Source: Bacteroides mediterraneensis (lineage in GTDB: Bacteria > Bacteroidota > Bacteroidia > Bacteroidales > Bacteroidaceae). Taken from it: DNA of 64,000 bases. The translations under genes and the position numbers were made by a program. Position 1 is the stretch's first letter. Each line of letters starts with the position of its first letter. The stretch is from the NCBI RefSeq assembly GCF_016900355.1, contig NZ_JACJKA010000010.1, positions 1 through 64,000 of the forward strand, given 5' to 3'. This document shows positions 1-8,238 of the stretch, in pieces. The notes under the pieces were generated by a model. That model was not told the origin of the DNA and made no database searches. It saw only the letters and a list, made by a program, of their open reading frames with translations.

Positions 1-1
1 G

Positions 2-111
2 AAAACGGGCTTGCGTTTGGAGTCAAATGTACTTGCATTTTAGGTGAAACGTCCTTGTGTTTGGGGGTAAACGTTTCGGCGTTTGAGATGAAATGTACTT
101 GCGTTTTTGGG
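2..111. repeat. Array 1: five tandem degenerate 22-bp units
   Basis: Five consecutive 22-bp units start at 2, 24, 46, 68 and 90. Each begins with (G/A/T/C)AAA(C/T)G and has a TTGCGTTT- or CGGCGTTT-like right half, giving an imperfect dyad related to the palindrome AAACGCAAGTGCGTTT. Two further arrays with the same unit length and copy number lie at 10667-10776 and 53581-53690. The window begins one base before the array, so more units may lie outside. There are no unique spacers, so this is not a CRISPR. Function is unknown; an intergenic protein-binding or structural element is possible. Confidence 0.85.
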
Positions 112-456
112 ATGTATGGTTTTTGAGGGGAATTTGAGGGGGGGTAGTGGATTTAGATGGTTGTTTGGGTGGGTTTGTTTTCTAGTTGGTTGAATTTGGT
201 GGATTGTTTTGGGATGTCTTTTTGAGGGGTTTGCTTTGGGATTTTTTGGGTGGTTGTGTTGGGCTTGCTTTTTTTACTTGCTTTTAGTGTGGGTGTTTAT
301 ACTATTATGTTTCTTTTTGGAATTTGGTAAGTGGTTCTGCTTGCGGATTTTGAGCGGATGGGCGGCGGGGCGAGAAAATAATGTGGTTTTGGAGAGGGAG
401 TGGGGGAGGTGACATTTTGGTAGAATTTACATCTTAGTAGATAGTGAGGGGGAAGA
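112..456. other. Non-coding, strongly G+T-skewed stretch
   Basis: No convincing gene was found. The plus strand is very rich in G and T with few A or C; positions 121-180 contain no C at all, and runs such as seven consecutive G near 139-144 recur. The only open frame here, 209-412, is an artefact of this composition (Leu/Phe/Trp/Gly-rich, no recognisable domain). The stretch separates repeat array 1 from the terminator of the methyltransferase gene. Confidence 0.6.
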
Positions 457-499
457 TATGACGAAAGTTTTCTATGGAAGTATTTCCGAGTATATTAAA

Positions 500-539
500 A
501 ATCCTCATCAGCATGCTTTTTGATATGCAGATGAGGATT
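500..539 (-). terminator. Terminator hairpin of the R-M operon
   Basis: AATCCTCATC at 500-509 pairs with GATGAGGATT at 530-539, and GCAT (511-514) with ATGC (525-528), around a short loop. On the minus strand the hairpin is followed by a T-rich run (TTTTTAATAT). It lies just downstream of the methyltransferase stop codon. Confidence 0.75.
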
Positions 540-555
540 GAATATTTTGTTTGAA

Positions 556-2289
556 TCAGTTATCCTTGTCGATAATCCGGCCAAGGAATGTATCCGTATA
601 TGTGTGATTGATGTTTAGACGAATAGGATGATAGTCGGGTAGACTTTCTAAAAATTCCAGTTCGAAGACTAATCTTGGATCTTTGTCGTTGCTTTCAGGG
701 TGGATTTCTGCTTTGGTCCCAATTCTTGCAATACGGATCAGATACAAGTCTTTAACCCCTTTCCCTTTTATGTAAGGCATGAAATAGTACAACTTGTTCA
801 ATGCAATGGTAGAAGGGAATGATTTCGTCTTACCGGTATAATATATTTTTGTCGGTTCTTCATTCAAGAAATAATCTTGATTGTCTTCCTTGACAAATCC
901 TATCAACAAACGTTTGTTCCTGTCGAGCACATAATTCTTTTTAGGCTTATTGAGAATCAGTTGTTCTTTTTCAAAAGCAAACAGGTCTAAATCCAATGTC
1001 GGGCGTGATTCGCGTAAAGTATGTATCGGTCGTGAGGATACAGGTGCTTCATCATACATGAAACGGTATAAACTCTTCCCAATCAGTTCGACGATTCCGC
1101 AAACCAATGCATTTCCCATGAGGAAGGCTCTGCGTCCGTCTGATACTTCCGGATGATAAGTGTGATTGTCCGGAAACATGTTGAGCCGTTCTAATTCTAT
1201 GGGAATCAGTCGGCGGTATCTTCCGGAGGGGGTCAGCACCACATGTTTGAAACGAGAAGGAGCGTTTCCGCCCTCTCCTGTTATCATGGTTCTTGAAGGT
1301 TTGTCAAGTGGGTCGGGAAAAGCCATTCCACCTTCTGAGAAAGTATATTTGAACCCTTCTTTAGAAACGCGGTCTATTTTTTTTGCTCCTTTCTCATAAA
1401 TCCATTTGGGCAAATCTTTTTCAGAAATGAAGAACTCCTCTGGAATAAAGCTTTCGTTCACAAGAATATCACCTAGGGTTTGATTCGTCCCTGTATAAAC
1501 AGGTGAGGCATCCACAGAAAAAACCTGACGATGCGTCATCATGCCTGCGTTTCCAAACGGGCTTGCCTTTCCTTCTTTGTTGAAGTTATCTGAAACTTCT
1601 TTTATGGAACCTTCTATTTCAAAATCCGAGATTCCCGACTTTTGTTCAAAGGGGAAAGCCTGTGCCATTACTCCGTCGTACAGAACCCAGTCTTTCATTT
1701 TTTGGATGCGGTTGGCTATTGGAGAATTCTCAAGATAGCCTACAATGTAGATTCTTCTTCTTCTTTGTGGCATCCCGTAGTCGGCAGCATTTATGACTCG
1801 CCATTCTACAATATAGCCTAAGTCGGCTAATGAGGCTAGAATAATGGCAAAGTCGCGTCCACGCTGGGAGGCTGGAGAGTTCAATAGGCGGTCAACGTTC
1901 TCAAAAAATATATAATTGGGTTTTGCATCTCCCTTTTCTTGCAAGATGCGGTAGATTTGCCACCATAGCACTCCCTTTTTACCTTCAATACCTCCCGAGC
2001 GGCTGAGTGAAGCGGCCACAGAGTAGTCTTGACAAGGAAATCCACCGACCAGCAGGTCATGGTCTGGAATTTCAGCTGTTTTTACAAGATTAATGTCCTG
2101 GTTTGAATGTCCTTTTTTCCCAAACCGGGCCTGATATACTAAAGAGGCATCTTGATGTTTGGTAGAAGGTTCCCATTGGTTGTTCCAGATTGTTTCGTAA
2201 GCGTCGGACGCTCCTTCCAGGCCGATACGGAATCCACCTACACCAGCGAATAGTTCTACTACACGAATTATATGATTATTTTGAGCCAT
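556..2289 (-). CDS. DNA (cytosine-5-)-methyltransferase of a type II R-M system
   Basis: This enzyme transfers a methyl group from SAM to C5 of cytosine in the recognition sequence and so protects the host from the neighbouring nuclease. Visible m5C motifs are motif I FAGVGG (residues 14-19), motif IV GGFPCQ with catalytic Cys86, motif VI ENV (130-132) and motif VIII QRRRR (175-179). At 577 residues it is longer than many m5C enzymes; the C-terminal part of about 150 residues matches no motif I know. Its ATG overlaps the 3' end of the restriction gene by 14 bp, so the two are probably translationally coupled. The Sau3AI-like partner suggests GATC as the target, but specificity cannot be read from the sequence. 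Confidence 0.93.
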   Translation of the reverse strand: MAQNNHIIRVVELFAGVGGFRIGLEGASDAYETIWNNQWEPSTKHQDASLVYQARFGKKGHSNQDINLVKTAEIPDHDLLVGGFPCQDYSVAASLSRSGGIEGKKGVLWWQIYRILQEKGDAKPNYIFFENVDRLLNSPASQRGRDFAIILASLADLGYIVEWRVINAADYGMPQRRRRIYIVGYLENSPIANRIQKMKDWVLYDGVMAQAFPFEQKSGISDFEIEGSIKEVSDNFNKEGKASPFGNAGMMTHRQVFSVDASPVYTGTNQTLGDILVNESFIPEEFFISEKDLPKWIYEKGAKKIDRVSKEGFKYTFSEGGMAFPDPLDKPSRTMITGEGGNAPSRFKHVVLTPSGRYRRLIPIELERLNMFPDNHTYHPEVSDGRRAFLMGNALVCGIVELIGKSLYRFMYDEAPVSSRPIHTLRESRPTLDLDLFAFEKEQLILNKPKKNYVLDRNKRLLIGFVKEDNQDYFLNEEPTKIYYTGKTKSFPSTIALNKLYYFMPYIKGKGVKDLYLIRIARIGTKAEIHPESNDKDPRLVFELEFLESLPDYHPIRLNINHTYTDTFLGRIIDKDN

Positions 2290-3694
2290 TGTTGTTTACT
2301 ATTTGTTTTACGTAATCATTATTAAACCAGTAACAGAACTTTTTAGCCCACTTTCCGCTGGGAGTTGGAGCTAAATCTGTTGATCTTTGAGCTTTTGGAC
2401 GTACATGGAATTTTTTCTTGTCCTGTCCTTTCCACCAATATTCCTCAGATATATGGTCTTCCAATATGTTCTTTTTTATGTGCATCCAGTATGTCTCTGC
2501 CCATTCCAGATCCTCTGGAGGCATTGTCCAGAAGAATACATTGTCTAGTATATAATCTCCTTTATTGGCTGTCTGTTCTTTAAATATTACAAACATGAAA
2601 CGGCTTGAAAACAATTCATACAGCCGGGATTCATACCAGTTGTCACATTCCGCGACTTCCATGTAGTCAATGTTTTCAAAAGACATCGCTTCTTTTATAT
2701 TTCCGTTATGTTGGACACGTATTGTCTTCATTGTCAATCCAGCCTTCATGAACTCTTCAGAACGGTTGACATTGGCACATTTCCCGGTTGCGGCGATAGC
2801 ATTGGCTATTATCGCAAATTTGTTTTTGGGATTATTGGAAATGTCTATTTTTTTTCCTTTGGCGATTACCTGGTAGTTTTTGCCAAGGTAAGGTTTGAAC
2901 CGGTTTAATATGATTTCTTCAAAATTATGTTTGTCAAGCTCCCTTTCTGAAACAATTTGTCCGGTAGGAAACTTGAAATTGGAAACCGCCTTTTTACCGC
3001 TATCCGTTACATATTGCAGGATAGTCCGCATATAAGACATCTTCAAGCTGAAAGCCCTGCGGGGTGCTCCTTCTTCTGAAAAAGGCTGTTTCATCAGGCT
3101 GTCGCCTTTTTGGCCTTTCCTGCATGCACCGAGGTACATAGTGTCTCCTTCTGAAAGTAAATGGGCTTTGCCACATTTGATTTTTTCCAGTATGGTTTCG
3201 TAGTCATGCTTGATGATAAGCAAGTCTTTCTCAGGAAGCTTCCAAAGAACGGAGAAAATAAATTTCAGATCGAGGTTGTCACAATTTTTCTTGTATAAAT
3301 AAAAGAGCAGCAACATCAACTGACACTTCAGATAAAAGTGTGATTGTTCAAAATCTTCCTTTACGACCTCGCAGTAATTTATCATATTACACACCAAGCG
3401 TTCCTTGATGAGGTAAGTGTCGTTTTTACCCAATTTGAGGGGAGTACATTTTAATTCCATACCGGCAGACGAGAAATCTGCTTCCGGATTGTTGTTGGTT
3501 TCCAGAAGAAAATAAAGGTTCTCCACCATCTGGCCGATGCTGCCTTTTCCTTTCTTTGGTGAATAGTTCTCTTTGACGAATTCGCGCAAACTTCTGCCTA
3601 GCAATCCTTTGCTGTATTCAAATATACTGATGGCGGAAGTCTTGTCGTATGATAAGTTATTTATAGGGTTTGCTATTTTATTTGTTTGGTCCAT
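2276..3694 (-). CDS. Sau3AI/MutH-family type II restriction endonuclease
   Basis: Predicted to cut double-stranded DNA at the site protected by the downstream methyltransferase. The N-terminal domain has the MutH/Sau3AI signature: KGKGSIGQMVE near residues 48-57, then D73-x6-E80-L-K82, which matches the D-x6-E-x-K metal site of MutH. At 472 residues it is close to Sau3AI, which has an N-terminal catalytic and a C-terminal MutH-like domain. Sau3AI cuts GATC and pairs with an m5C methylase, which fits the neighbour here. Restriction gene first and methylase second, overlapping by 14 bp. GC content is lower than in the core genes to the right, consistent with horizontal acquisition. Family is fairly sure; GATC specificity is inference. 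Confidence 0.85.
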   Translation of the reverse strand: MDQTNKIANPINNLSYDKTSAISIFEYSKGLLGRSLREFVKENYSPKKGKGSIGQMVENLYFLLETNNNPEADFSSAGMELKCTPLKLGKNDTYLIKERLVCNMINYCEVVKEDFEQSHFYLKCQLMLLLFYLYKKNCDNLDLKFIFSVLWKLPEKDLLIIKHDYETILEKIKCGKAHLLSEGDTMYLGACRKGQKGDSLMKQPFSEEGAPRRAFSLKMSYMRTILQYVTDSGKKAVSNFKFPTGQIVSERELDKHNFEEIILNRFKPYLGKNYQVIAKGKKIDISNNPKNKFAIIANAIAATGKCANVNRSEEFMKAGLTMKTIRVQHNGNIKEAMSFENIDYMEVAECDNWYESRLYELFSSRFMFVIFKEQTANKGDYILDNVFFWTMPPEDLEWAETYWMHIKKNILEDHISEEYWWKGQDKKKFHVRPKAQRSTDLAPTPSGKWAKKFCYWFNNDYVKQIVNNNGSK

Positions 3695-4104
3695 TTTGGG
3701 TCTTTTATTTGATATATTTCTCCGAATATTTTCATGTATGGAGAAAATTATTTTAATTTTTTTCTTCAGCCTCTTAATCGGTTGTTTAAGGCTTTGATTC
3801 GTTCTTAATTAAAATTCAATTAATATCTTCCGTCTTCATATTGGTGTGCAAAATAAATAAAATGGGGGCAAATAAAAGAGGAATTTCTTAAGTTTGTTTC
3901 TGAAGAATTCTGAATTTGATCAGACGGTTTTGTCTGGTAATGTCAGATAAATATAGCATTGTTTATACGCTAGAACCTGTGGCAGATTAGTTTAGGAGTA
4001 TAAATTCTTAAGGAATCGATTCTTTGTATGCTAAATCTCTGTATCTTTATCCTGAATTTAGGTAGTATGGCTACGACGTTTTAATTTGAAGACAAGATTG
4101 GCGT
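3695..4104. other. Divergent intergenic region between R-M operon and vsr
   Basis: An AT-rich 410-bp region with no gene. It must hold the promoters of the restriction gene (minus) and vsr (plus). A TATCTTTA box at 4042-4049 resembles the Bacteroidales -7 box and would serve vsr, but there is no TTTG at the expected 19-bp spacing. A small CAGAC/GTCTG hairpin lies near 3920-3936. No controller-protein gene or C-box was recognised. Confidence 0.45.
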
Positions 4105-4614
4105 ATGGACAAACTGACGAAGGAACAACGGCACCGTTGCATGTCGGCAATACGTGGCAAGAACACGAAACCTGAGATAGTGGTGCGTAAGTTCTTGTTT
4201 GGACGGGGTTTCCGTTACCGGCTGAACCATCCGCGTCTGCCTGGACATCCGGATATTGTGCTTCGTAAGTATCGTACGGTCATTTTTGTCAACGGCTGCT
4301 TCTGGCATGGACATGATAATTGCAAATATTATCGCCTACCTAAAACGAATGTGGATTTCTGGCGGAAGAAAGTGGAACGGAACAAGAAGCGTGATGTGGA
4401 GGAACAGCGTCAGCTGGCCGCAATGGGATGGCATTGCATTACAATCTGGGAATGTCAGTTAAAACCGAAGTTTTGTGCGCAGACACTTGAATCATTAGCT
4501 TTTACATTAAATCATATTTTCCTGGAAGACCGCAAAATCAAAACTTATAACACATCGGAAGATGAGGATATGCCGATGGCTGCTGAACCTGAGGTGGAAT
4601 ATACGAATGGTTGA
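4105..4614 (+). CDS. vsr: Very short patch repair (Vsr-like) mismatch endonuclease
   Basis: Vsr nicks 5' of the T in T:G mismatches that arise when 5-methylcytosine deaminates, so an m5C system does not erode its own sites. Family features are present: N-terminal MDKLTKEQRHRCMSAIRGKNT, Asp50 in the GHPDIV motif, and FVNGCFWHGH (61-70) with Cys65, His68 and His70 in the zinc/catalytic region. It has 169 residues against about 150 for typical Vsr, with an acidic tail. It is divergent from the restriction-methylation pair about 410 bp away and probably serves it. The best-studied Vsr acts on Dcm sites (CCWGG); this one is expected to match the local methylase. Confidence 0.92.
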   Translation: MDKLTKEQRHRCMSAIRGKNTKPEIVVRKFLFGRGFRYRLNHPRLPGHPDIVLRKYRTVIFVNGCFWHGHDNCKYYRLPKTNVDFWRKKVERNKKRDVEEQRQLAAMGWHCITIWECQLKPKFCAQTLESLAFTLNHIFLEDRKIKTYNTSEDEDMPMAAEPEVEYTNG

Positions 4615-4686
4615 GATTGTCTTTCAAGATAAAGAATACTATTTATCGGTTGGAAAGAGATAATAGGTTTCGATGTAGAATCTTGT

Positions 4687-5249
4687 ATGAAGTTCTCACT
4701 ACCATCAATGATTTCAGAAGACATATTGAAAGTAACCACTTTTCTAACTCAGAAAATTGGGGAACGTTCCCAAATCAAGGTCTATTTCTTTGTTCGTAGA
4801 CCAAATTCCCAACTAACTGCTTGCAGATATCGAGATATTTTGCGAATATTGTATATAAGGATTGAGGAACTCAGCCCGAGGTACAAGCATAGCCAGATAA
4901 AGGCAGCAACCCATGTGAACAGTGAAATGCTGCAATTTTACTGGTCGTTGGGAAAGGATATTGTTGCACTTCATGCGGAGAGCCGATGGGGCGAAAAGTT
5001 CCTTGTAAACTTGAGTTCGGATTTGCGTGTTAAACTTCCGGGGGTAAAGGGACTTTCGGAAACGAGTATTGAATACGCTAAGAGATTTTATCTTCTTTAT
5101 AATATAATAAGTATTTTACAATTCACCCTCAACTTGGGGGTGAATTACAGGATAGCGCTATTTCAGAATATGAACTGTCCAAGCTCTATCCGGCAGACTT
5201 TAAGGGTACATTGCCAAGCATCGAAGAGATAGAAAATGAATTAAAATAG
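4687..5249 (+). pseudogene. Remnant of a DUF1016 (YhcG-like) nuclease gene
   Basis: From about residue 48 the reading frame carries a DUF1016 N-terminal domain (sequence around YRDILRILYIRIEELSPRYK and later LQFYWSLGKDIV). It then leaves the family frame near 5110, by a G-run at about 5145. In another frame the sequence continues as HPQLGGELQD and ISEYELSKLYPADFKG, ending at the TAG at 5247-5249; this is the typical C-terminal tail of the family. The PD-(D/E)XK nuclease core that should lie between is missing. The gene therefore has an internal deletion and a frameshift and is almost certainly inactive. Intact relatives often sit beside R-M genes. Confidence 0.8.
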
Positions 5250-5487
5250 CCTCACGAGCGGATTAGTTTCCTATCTCAATCACCGAAGAGACAGGAAGCT
5301 GCTTTGTTCCGTTTCTTCTCCCACAAGAGAGACAAGAGCAGAGCGGAAACTCATCGTCAAGATGTGAAAGAAAGGGGGGTATCCGAAAGCTATCTTTTAG
5401 AATCCCTTGGAGAAGGTGGATGAGATAACAACAATAGAAATGTCGGTTTAAATGACGGTATAAATGTCGGTATAATACAAATTTCCG
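5250..5487. other. Non-coding stretch with probable gene debris
   Basis: No intact gene. Around 5425-5480 one plus frame reads NNNRNVGLNDGINVGII, a low-complexity tail of a kind I associate with AlbA_2/Fic-type regulatory proteins, but it is only about 20 codons long and has no body. It is probably another eroded accessory gene next to the DUF1016 remnant. Confidence 0.35.
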
Positions 5488-5495
5488 TATCTTTG
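5488..5495 (+). promoter_or_regulatory. -7 box TATCTTTG for the DEAD-box helicase gene
   Basis: TATCTTTG fits the Bacteroidales -7 consensus TAnnTTTG and lies 29 bp before the ATG at 5524. A TTTG -33 box at the ideal spacing is not evident. Confidence 0.55.
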
Positions 5496-5523
5496 CTAAC
5501 TAACCCACAAAACCTCAAGAATT

Positions 5524-6840
5524 ATGGACATACAAACAATACTATCCAACCTGAAGATTGACCAGTTGAACGCCATGCAGGAGGCCGCCATCGACGCCTG
5601 GAAAGACGGCAGCGGCCTGATCCTGCTTTCGCCCACCGGTTCCGGAAAGACACTGGCTTACCTGTTGCCGCTGGTGAGCTCGCTGAAGCAGGGAGTGGAA
5701 GGCGTACAGGCCGTGGTGCTGGTACCTTCGCGTGAACTGGCTTTGCAGATTGAGCAGGTGTTCAAGGCCATGGGAACCGGTTTCCCGGTGATGAGCTGCT
5801 ACGGCGGACGTCCGGCCATGGAGGAACACCGCACCATGAAGGGCATCTCGCCGGCCGTGATTATCGGTACGCCGGGACGTATGAACGACCACCTGAACAA
5901 GGAGAATTTCGAGGCCGGTACGGTGCGTACGCTGGTCATCGACGAGTTCGACAAGTGTCTGGAGTTCGGCTTCCAGGACGAGATGGCCGAGGTCATCGGA
6001 AAGTTGCCTTCGTTGCGTCGCCGCTTCCTGTTGTCGGCCACCGATGCGGAGGAGATTCCGCGCTTCACGGGGATGAACCGCACGCAGAAGCTGGACTTCC
6101 TGAATTCGGAGGAGACGGTATCACAGCGGTTGAGGCTTTATCGGGTGACCTCACCGGAGAAGGATAAGCTGGAAACGCTCTACAAGCTGCTGTGTACGCT
6201 GGGCAACGAATCGACGCTGGTGTTCTGCAACCACCGGGAGAGTGTGGACCGGGTAGGGAAGTACCTGCACTCCATGAAGGTGTATTGCGAGACGTTTCAC
6301 GGCGGCATGGAGCAGGACGACCGCGAACGGGCGTTGTATAAGTTCCGTAACGGGAGCTGCCACATCTTCGTATCGACTGACCTGGCGGCCCGGGGACTGG
6401 ATATTCCGGACATCCGCAATGTGGTGCATTATCACTTGCCGGTGGCCGAGGACGGGTTCATCCATCGCAACGGACGTACGGCGCGCTGGGAGGCGGATGG
6501 AAATGCCTTCCTCATTCTGCATGCCGAGGAACGTATCTCCGACTATGTGCCGCAGCCGCTCGAGGAGTTCGTGTTGCCTGAAAAAACACCGCAGCCTGCC
6601 TTGCCGGAATTTGTCACCTTATATATAGGAAAGGGCAAGAAGGATAAAATCAACAAGATTGACATCGTGGGCTTCCTCTCCAAAAAAGGCGGACTGGGCC
6701 GGGAGGACGTGGGTCGTGTGGACGTGAAAGACCACTATGCGTTTGCGGCTATTTCGCGGAAAAAGGCCAAACAAACGTTAAAACTTATACAAAATGAAAA
6801 GATTAAGGGGATAAAAACTTTGATAGAACTGGCAAAATAA
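5524..6840 (+). CDS. DEAD-box ATP-dependent RNA helicase, DbpA-like
   Basis: Predicted ATP-driven RNA helicase, probably in ribosome assembly or RNA turnover. Domains in order: motif I SPTGSGKT (36-43), Ia PSRELA (68-73), Ib TPGR (116-119), motif II DEFD (140-143, in place of the canonical DEAD), motif III SAT (171-173), and helicase domain 2 with STDLAARGLD and the HRNGRTAR motif VI. The last 75 residues (from about KINKIDIVGFLSKKGG) resemble the DbpA RNA-binding domain, which in E. coli DbpA recognises 23S rRNA hairpin 92. At 438 residues the length is normal. The gene is monocistronic: own -7 box, then a hairpin after the stop. 23S rRNA as target is inference. Confidence 0.9.
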   Translation: MDIQTILSNLKIDQLNAMQEAAIDAWKDGSGLILLSPTGSGKTLAYLLPLVSSLKQGVEGVQAVVLVPSRELALQIEQVFKAMGTGFPVMSCYGGRPAMEEHRTMKGISPAVIIGTPGRMNDHLNKENFEAGTVRTLVIDEFDKCLEFGFQDEMAEVIGKLPSLRRRFLLSATDAEEIPRFTGMNRTQKLDFLNSEETVSQRLRLYRVTSPEKDKLETLYKLLCTLGNESTLVFCNHRESVDRVGKYLHSMKVYCETFHGGMEQDDRERALYKFRNGSCHIFVSTDLAARGLDIPDIRNVVHYHLPVAEDGFIHRNGRTARWEADGNAFLILHAEERISDYVPQPLEEFVLPEKTPQPALPEFVTLYIGKGKKDKINKIDIVGFLSKKGGLGREDVGRVDVKDHYAFAAISRKKAKQTLKLIQNEKIKGIKTLIELAK

Positions 6841-6856
6841 TAACTTTGTGTCACAT

Positions 6857-6890
6857 CAGCCCTCCGGCGGTGAGGGCTGCTTCGCATTTT
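6857..6890 (+). terminator. Terminator hairpin after the helicase gene
   Basis: CAGCCCTC (6857-6864) pairs perfectly with GAGGGCTG (6872-6879) around a 7-nt loop, followed by CTTCGCATTTT. It lies 16 bp after the helicase stop codon. Confidence 0.65.
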
Positions 6891-7018
6891 GCTATGTCGC
6901 GCGAGTGTCCTCCCTGCCATGGCTTTCCATTCTCATGTCAATATGTTATCAAAACGACCTTTACTTGCATAATTTGAAAGTTAAAATCCGATAAGTGTGT
7001 AAAATTATCACGAATTCT

Positions 7019-7049
7019 TTTGGAAGTCTCAAAATAATCACTAAATTCG
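7019..7049 (+). promoter_or_regulatory. Promoter of the serC-serA-DUF1015 operon
   Basis: A -33 TTTG (7019-7022) is separated by exactly 19 bp from TAAATTCG (7042-7049), close to the TAnnTTTG -7 consensus. It lies 45 bp upstream of the serC ATG. Confidence 0.6.
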
Positions 7050-7093
7050 CAAGTGTTACCTAAAAATGAATGTTTAACCAAAACAAACTTCCA

Positions 7094-8164
7094 ATGAAGA
7101 AACATAATTTTAATGCGGGACCGTCTATTTTGCCTCGCGAAGTGATCGAAAAAACAGCTCAGGCTATTCTTGATTTTAATGGTTCAGGACTTTCGTTGAT
7201 GGAAATCAGTCACCGCGCGAAAGACTTCCAGCCGGTGGTAGACGAAGCGGTTGCGCTGTTCAAGGAACTGCTGCATATTCCGGAAGGATACTCGGTACTG
7301 TTCCTGGGTGGAGGTGCAAGCTTGGAGTTCTGTATGGTTCCCTATAATTTCCTGGAAAAGAAAGCGGCTTACCTGAACACGGGTACATGGGCAAAGAAGG
7401 CCATGAAAGAAGCCAAGGCTTTCGGCGAGACGATTGAGGTGGCTTCTTCCGAAAAGGATGGCTACACGTATATCCCGAAGAATTACGAAGTGCCGGCGGA
7501 TGCGGATTATTTCCATATCACGACGAACAATACAATCTATGGTACGGAATTGCATGCCGACCTGGATGTGAATGTGCCGATGGTGGCCGATATGTCGTCG
7601 GATATCTTCTCTCGTCCGGTGGATGTGTCCAAGTATATCTGTATCTACGGAGGTGCGCAGAAGAATCTGGCGCCTGCGGGTGTGACTTTCGTCATCGTAA
7701 AGAACGATGCGCTGGGCAAGGTGTCCCGTCATATCCCGACCATGCTGAACTATCAGACACATGTAGACAAAGGTTCTATGTTCAACACGCCGCCGGTAGT
7801 GCCTATTTATGCGGCTCTCCAAACATTGCGCTGGCTGAAGGAGCAGGGCGGTGTGGAAGAAATGCAACGCCGTGCCAAACAGCGTGCCGACATGCTGTAT
7901 GCGGAAATCGACCGCAACAAGTTGTTCCGTGGCACTGTGACCGTGAAGGAAGACCGTTCGTACATGAACATCTGCTTCGTCATGGCGGATGAATACAAGG
8001 ACTTGGAAGCCGACTTCCTGAAGTTCGCTACCGAAAAAGGTATGGTGGGCATCAAGGGTCACCGTTCGGTAGGTGGCTTCCGTGCTTCTTGCTACAATGC
8101 CATGCCGGTAGAAAGTGTGCAGGCACTTATCGACTGCATGCAGGAATTTGAGAAAATGCATTAA
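7094..8164 (+). CDS. serC: Phosphoserine aminotransferase
   Basis: A PLP-dependent enzyme that converts 3-phosphohydroxypyruvate and glutamate to O-phosphoserine (serine biosynthesis) and also acts on a pyridoxal-pathway intermediate. The start [14 protein letters not shown] is the family N-terminus, so I chose the ATG at 7094 over an in-frame ATG 24 bp upstream. The PLP lysine lies in [12 protein letters not shown], and the C-terminal substrate-binding motif [15 protein letters not shown] is intact. At 356 residues the length is standard. It is the first gene of an operon with serA (74-bp gap) and a DUF1015 gene. Codon use and GC are typical of the core genome. Confidence 0.97.
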   Translation: MKKHNFNAGPSILPREVIEKTAQAILDFNGSGLSLMEISHRAKDFQPVVDEAVALFKELLHIPEGYSVLFLGGGASLEFCMVPYNFLEKKAAYLNTGTWAKKAMKEAKAFGETIEVASSEKDGYTYIPKNYEVPADADYFHITTNNTIYGTELHADLDVNVPMVADMSSDIFSRPVDVSKYICIYGGAQKNLAPAGVTFVIVKNDALGKVSRHIPTMLNYQTHVDKGSMFNTPPVVPIYAALQTLRWLKEQGGVEEMQRRAKQRADMLYAEIDRNKLFRGTVTVKEDRSYMNICFVMADEYKDLEADFLKFATEKGMVGIKGHRSVGGFRASCYNAMPVESVQALIDCMQEFEKMH

Positions 8165-8238
8165 TTGTTGTTATATCTGAGAATAAGGGCGTGGGAGATA
8201 CCAAAAACACGTCCTTGTTTTCTTTAAAATCGAATATT

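Noticed and set aside
2-111. Arrays of palindromic repeats as CRISPR
   Set aside because: Units are contiguous (22 bp, no unique spacers) and there are no cas genes in the window.
209-412. 67-codon plus frame with many Leu, Phe and Trp, resembling a membrane protein
   Set aside because: The hydrophobic look follows from the G+T-rich strand; there is no ribosome site and no family match.
457-522. 21-codon plus frame (MTKVFYGSISEYIKN…) behind a GGGGGAAG ribosome-site-like sequence
   Set aside because: It runs into the terminator hairpin of the methyltransferase gene and matches nothing I know; it may be a gene stump but the support is too thin.
7184-8161. Long minus-strand frame over serC, with similar frames over the DUF1015, fkp and sulfatase genes
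   Set aside because: His/Arg-rich antisense frames caused by codon bias; the plus or minus partners are clear enzymes with all motifs.
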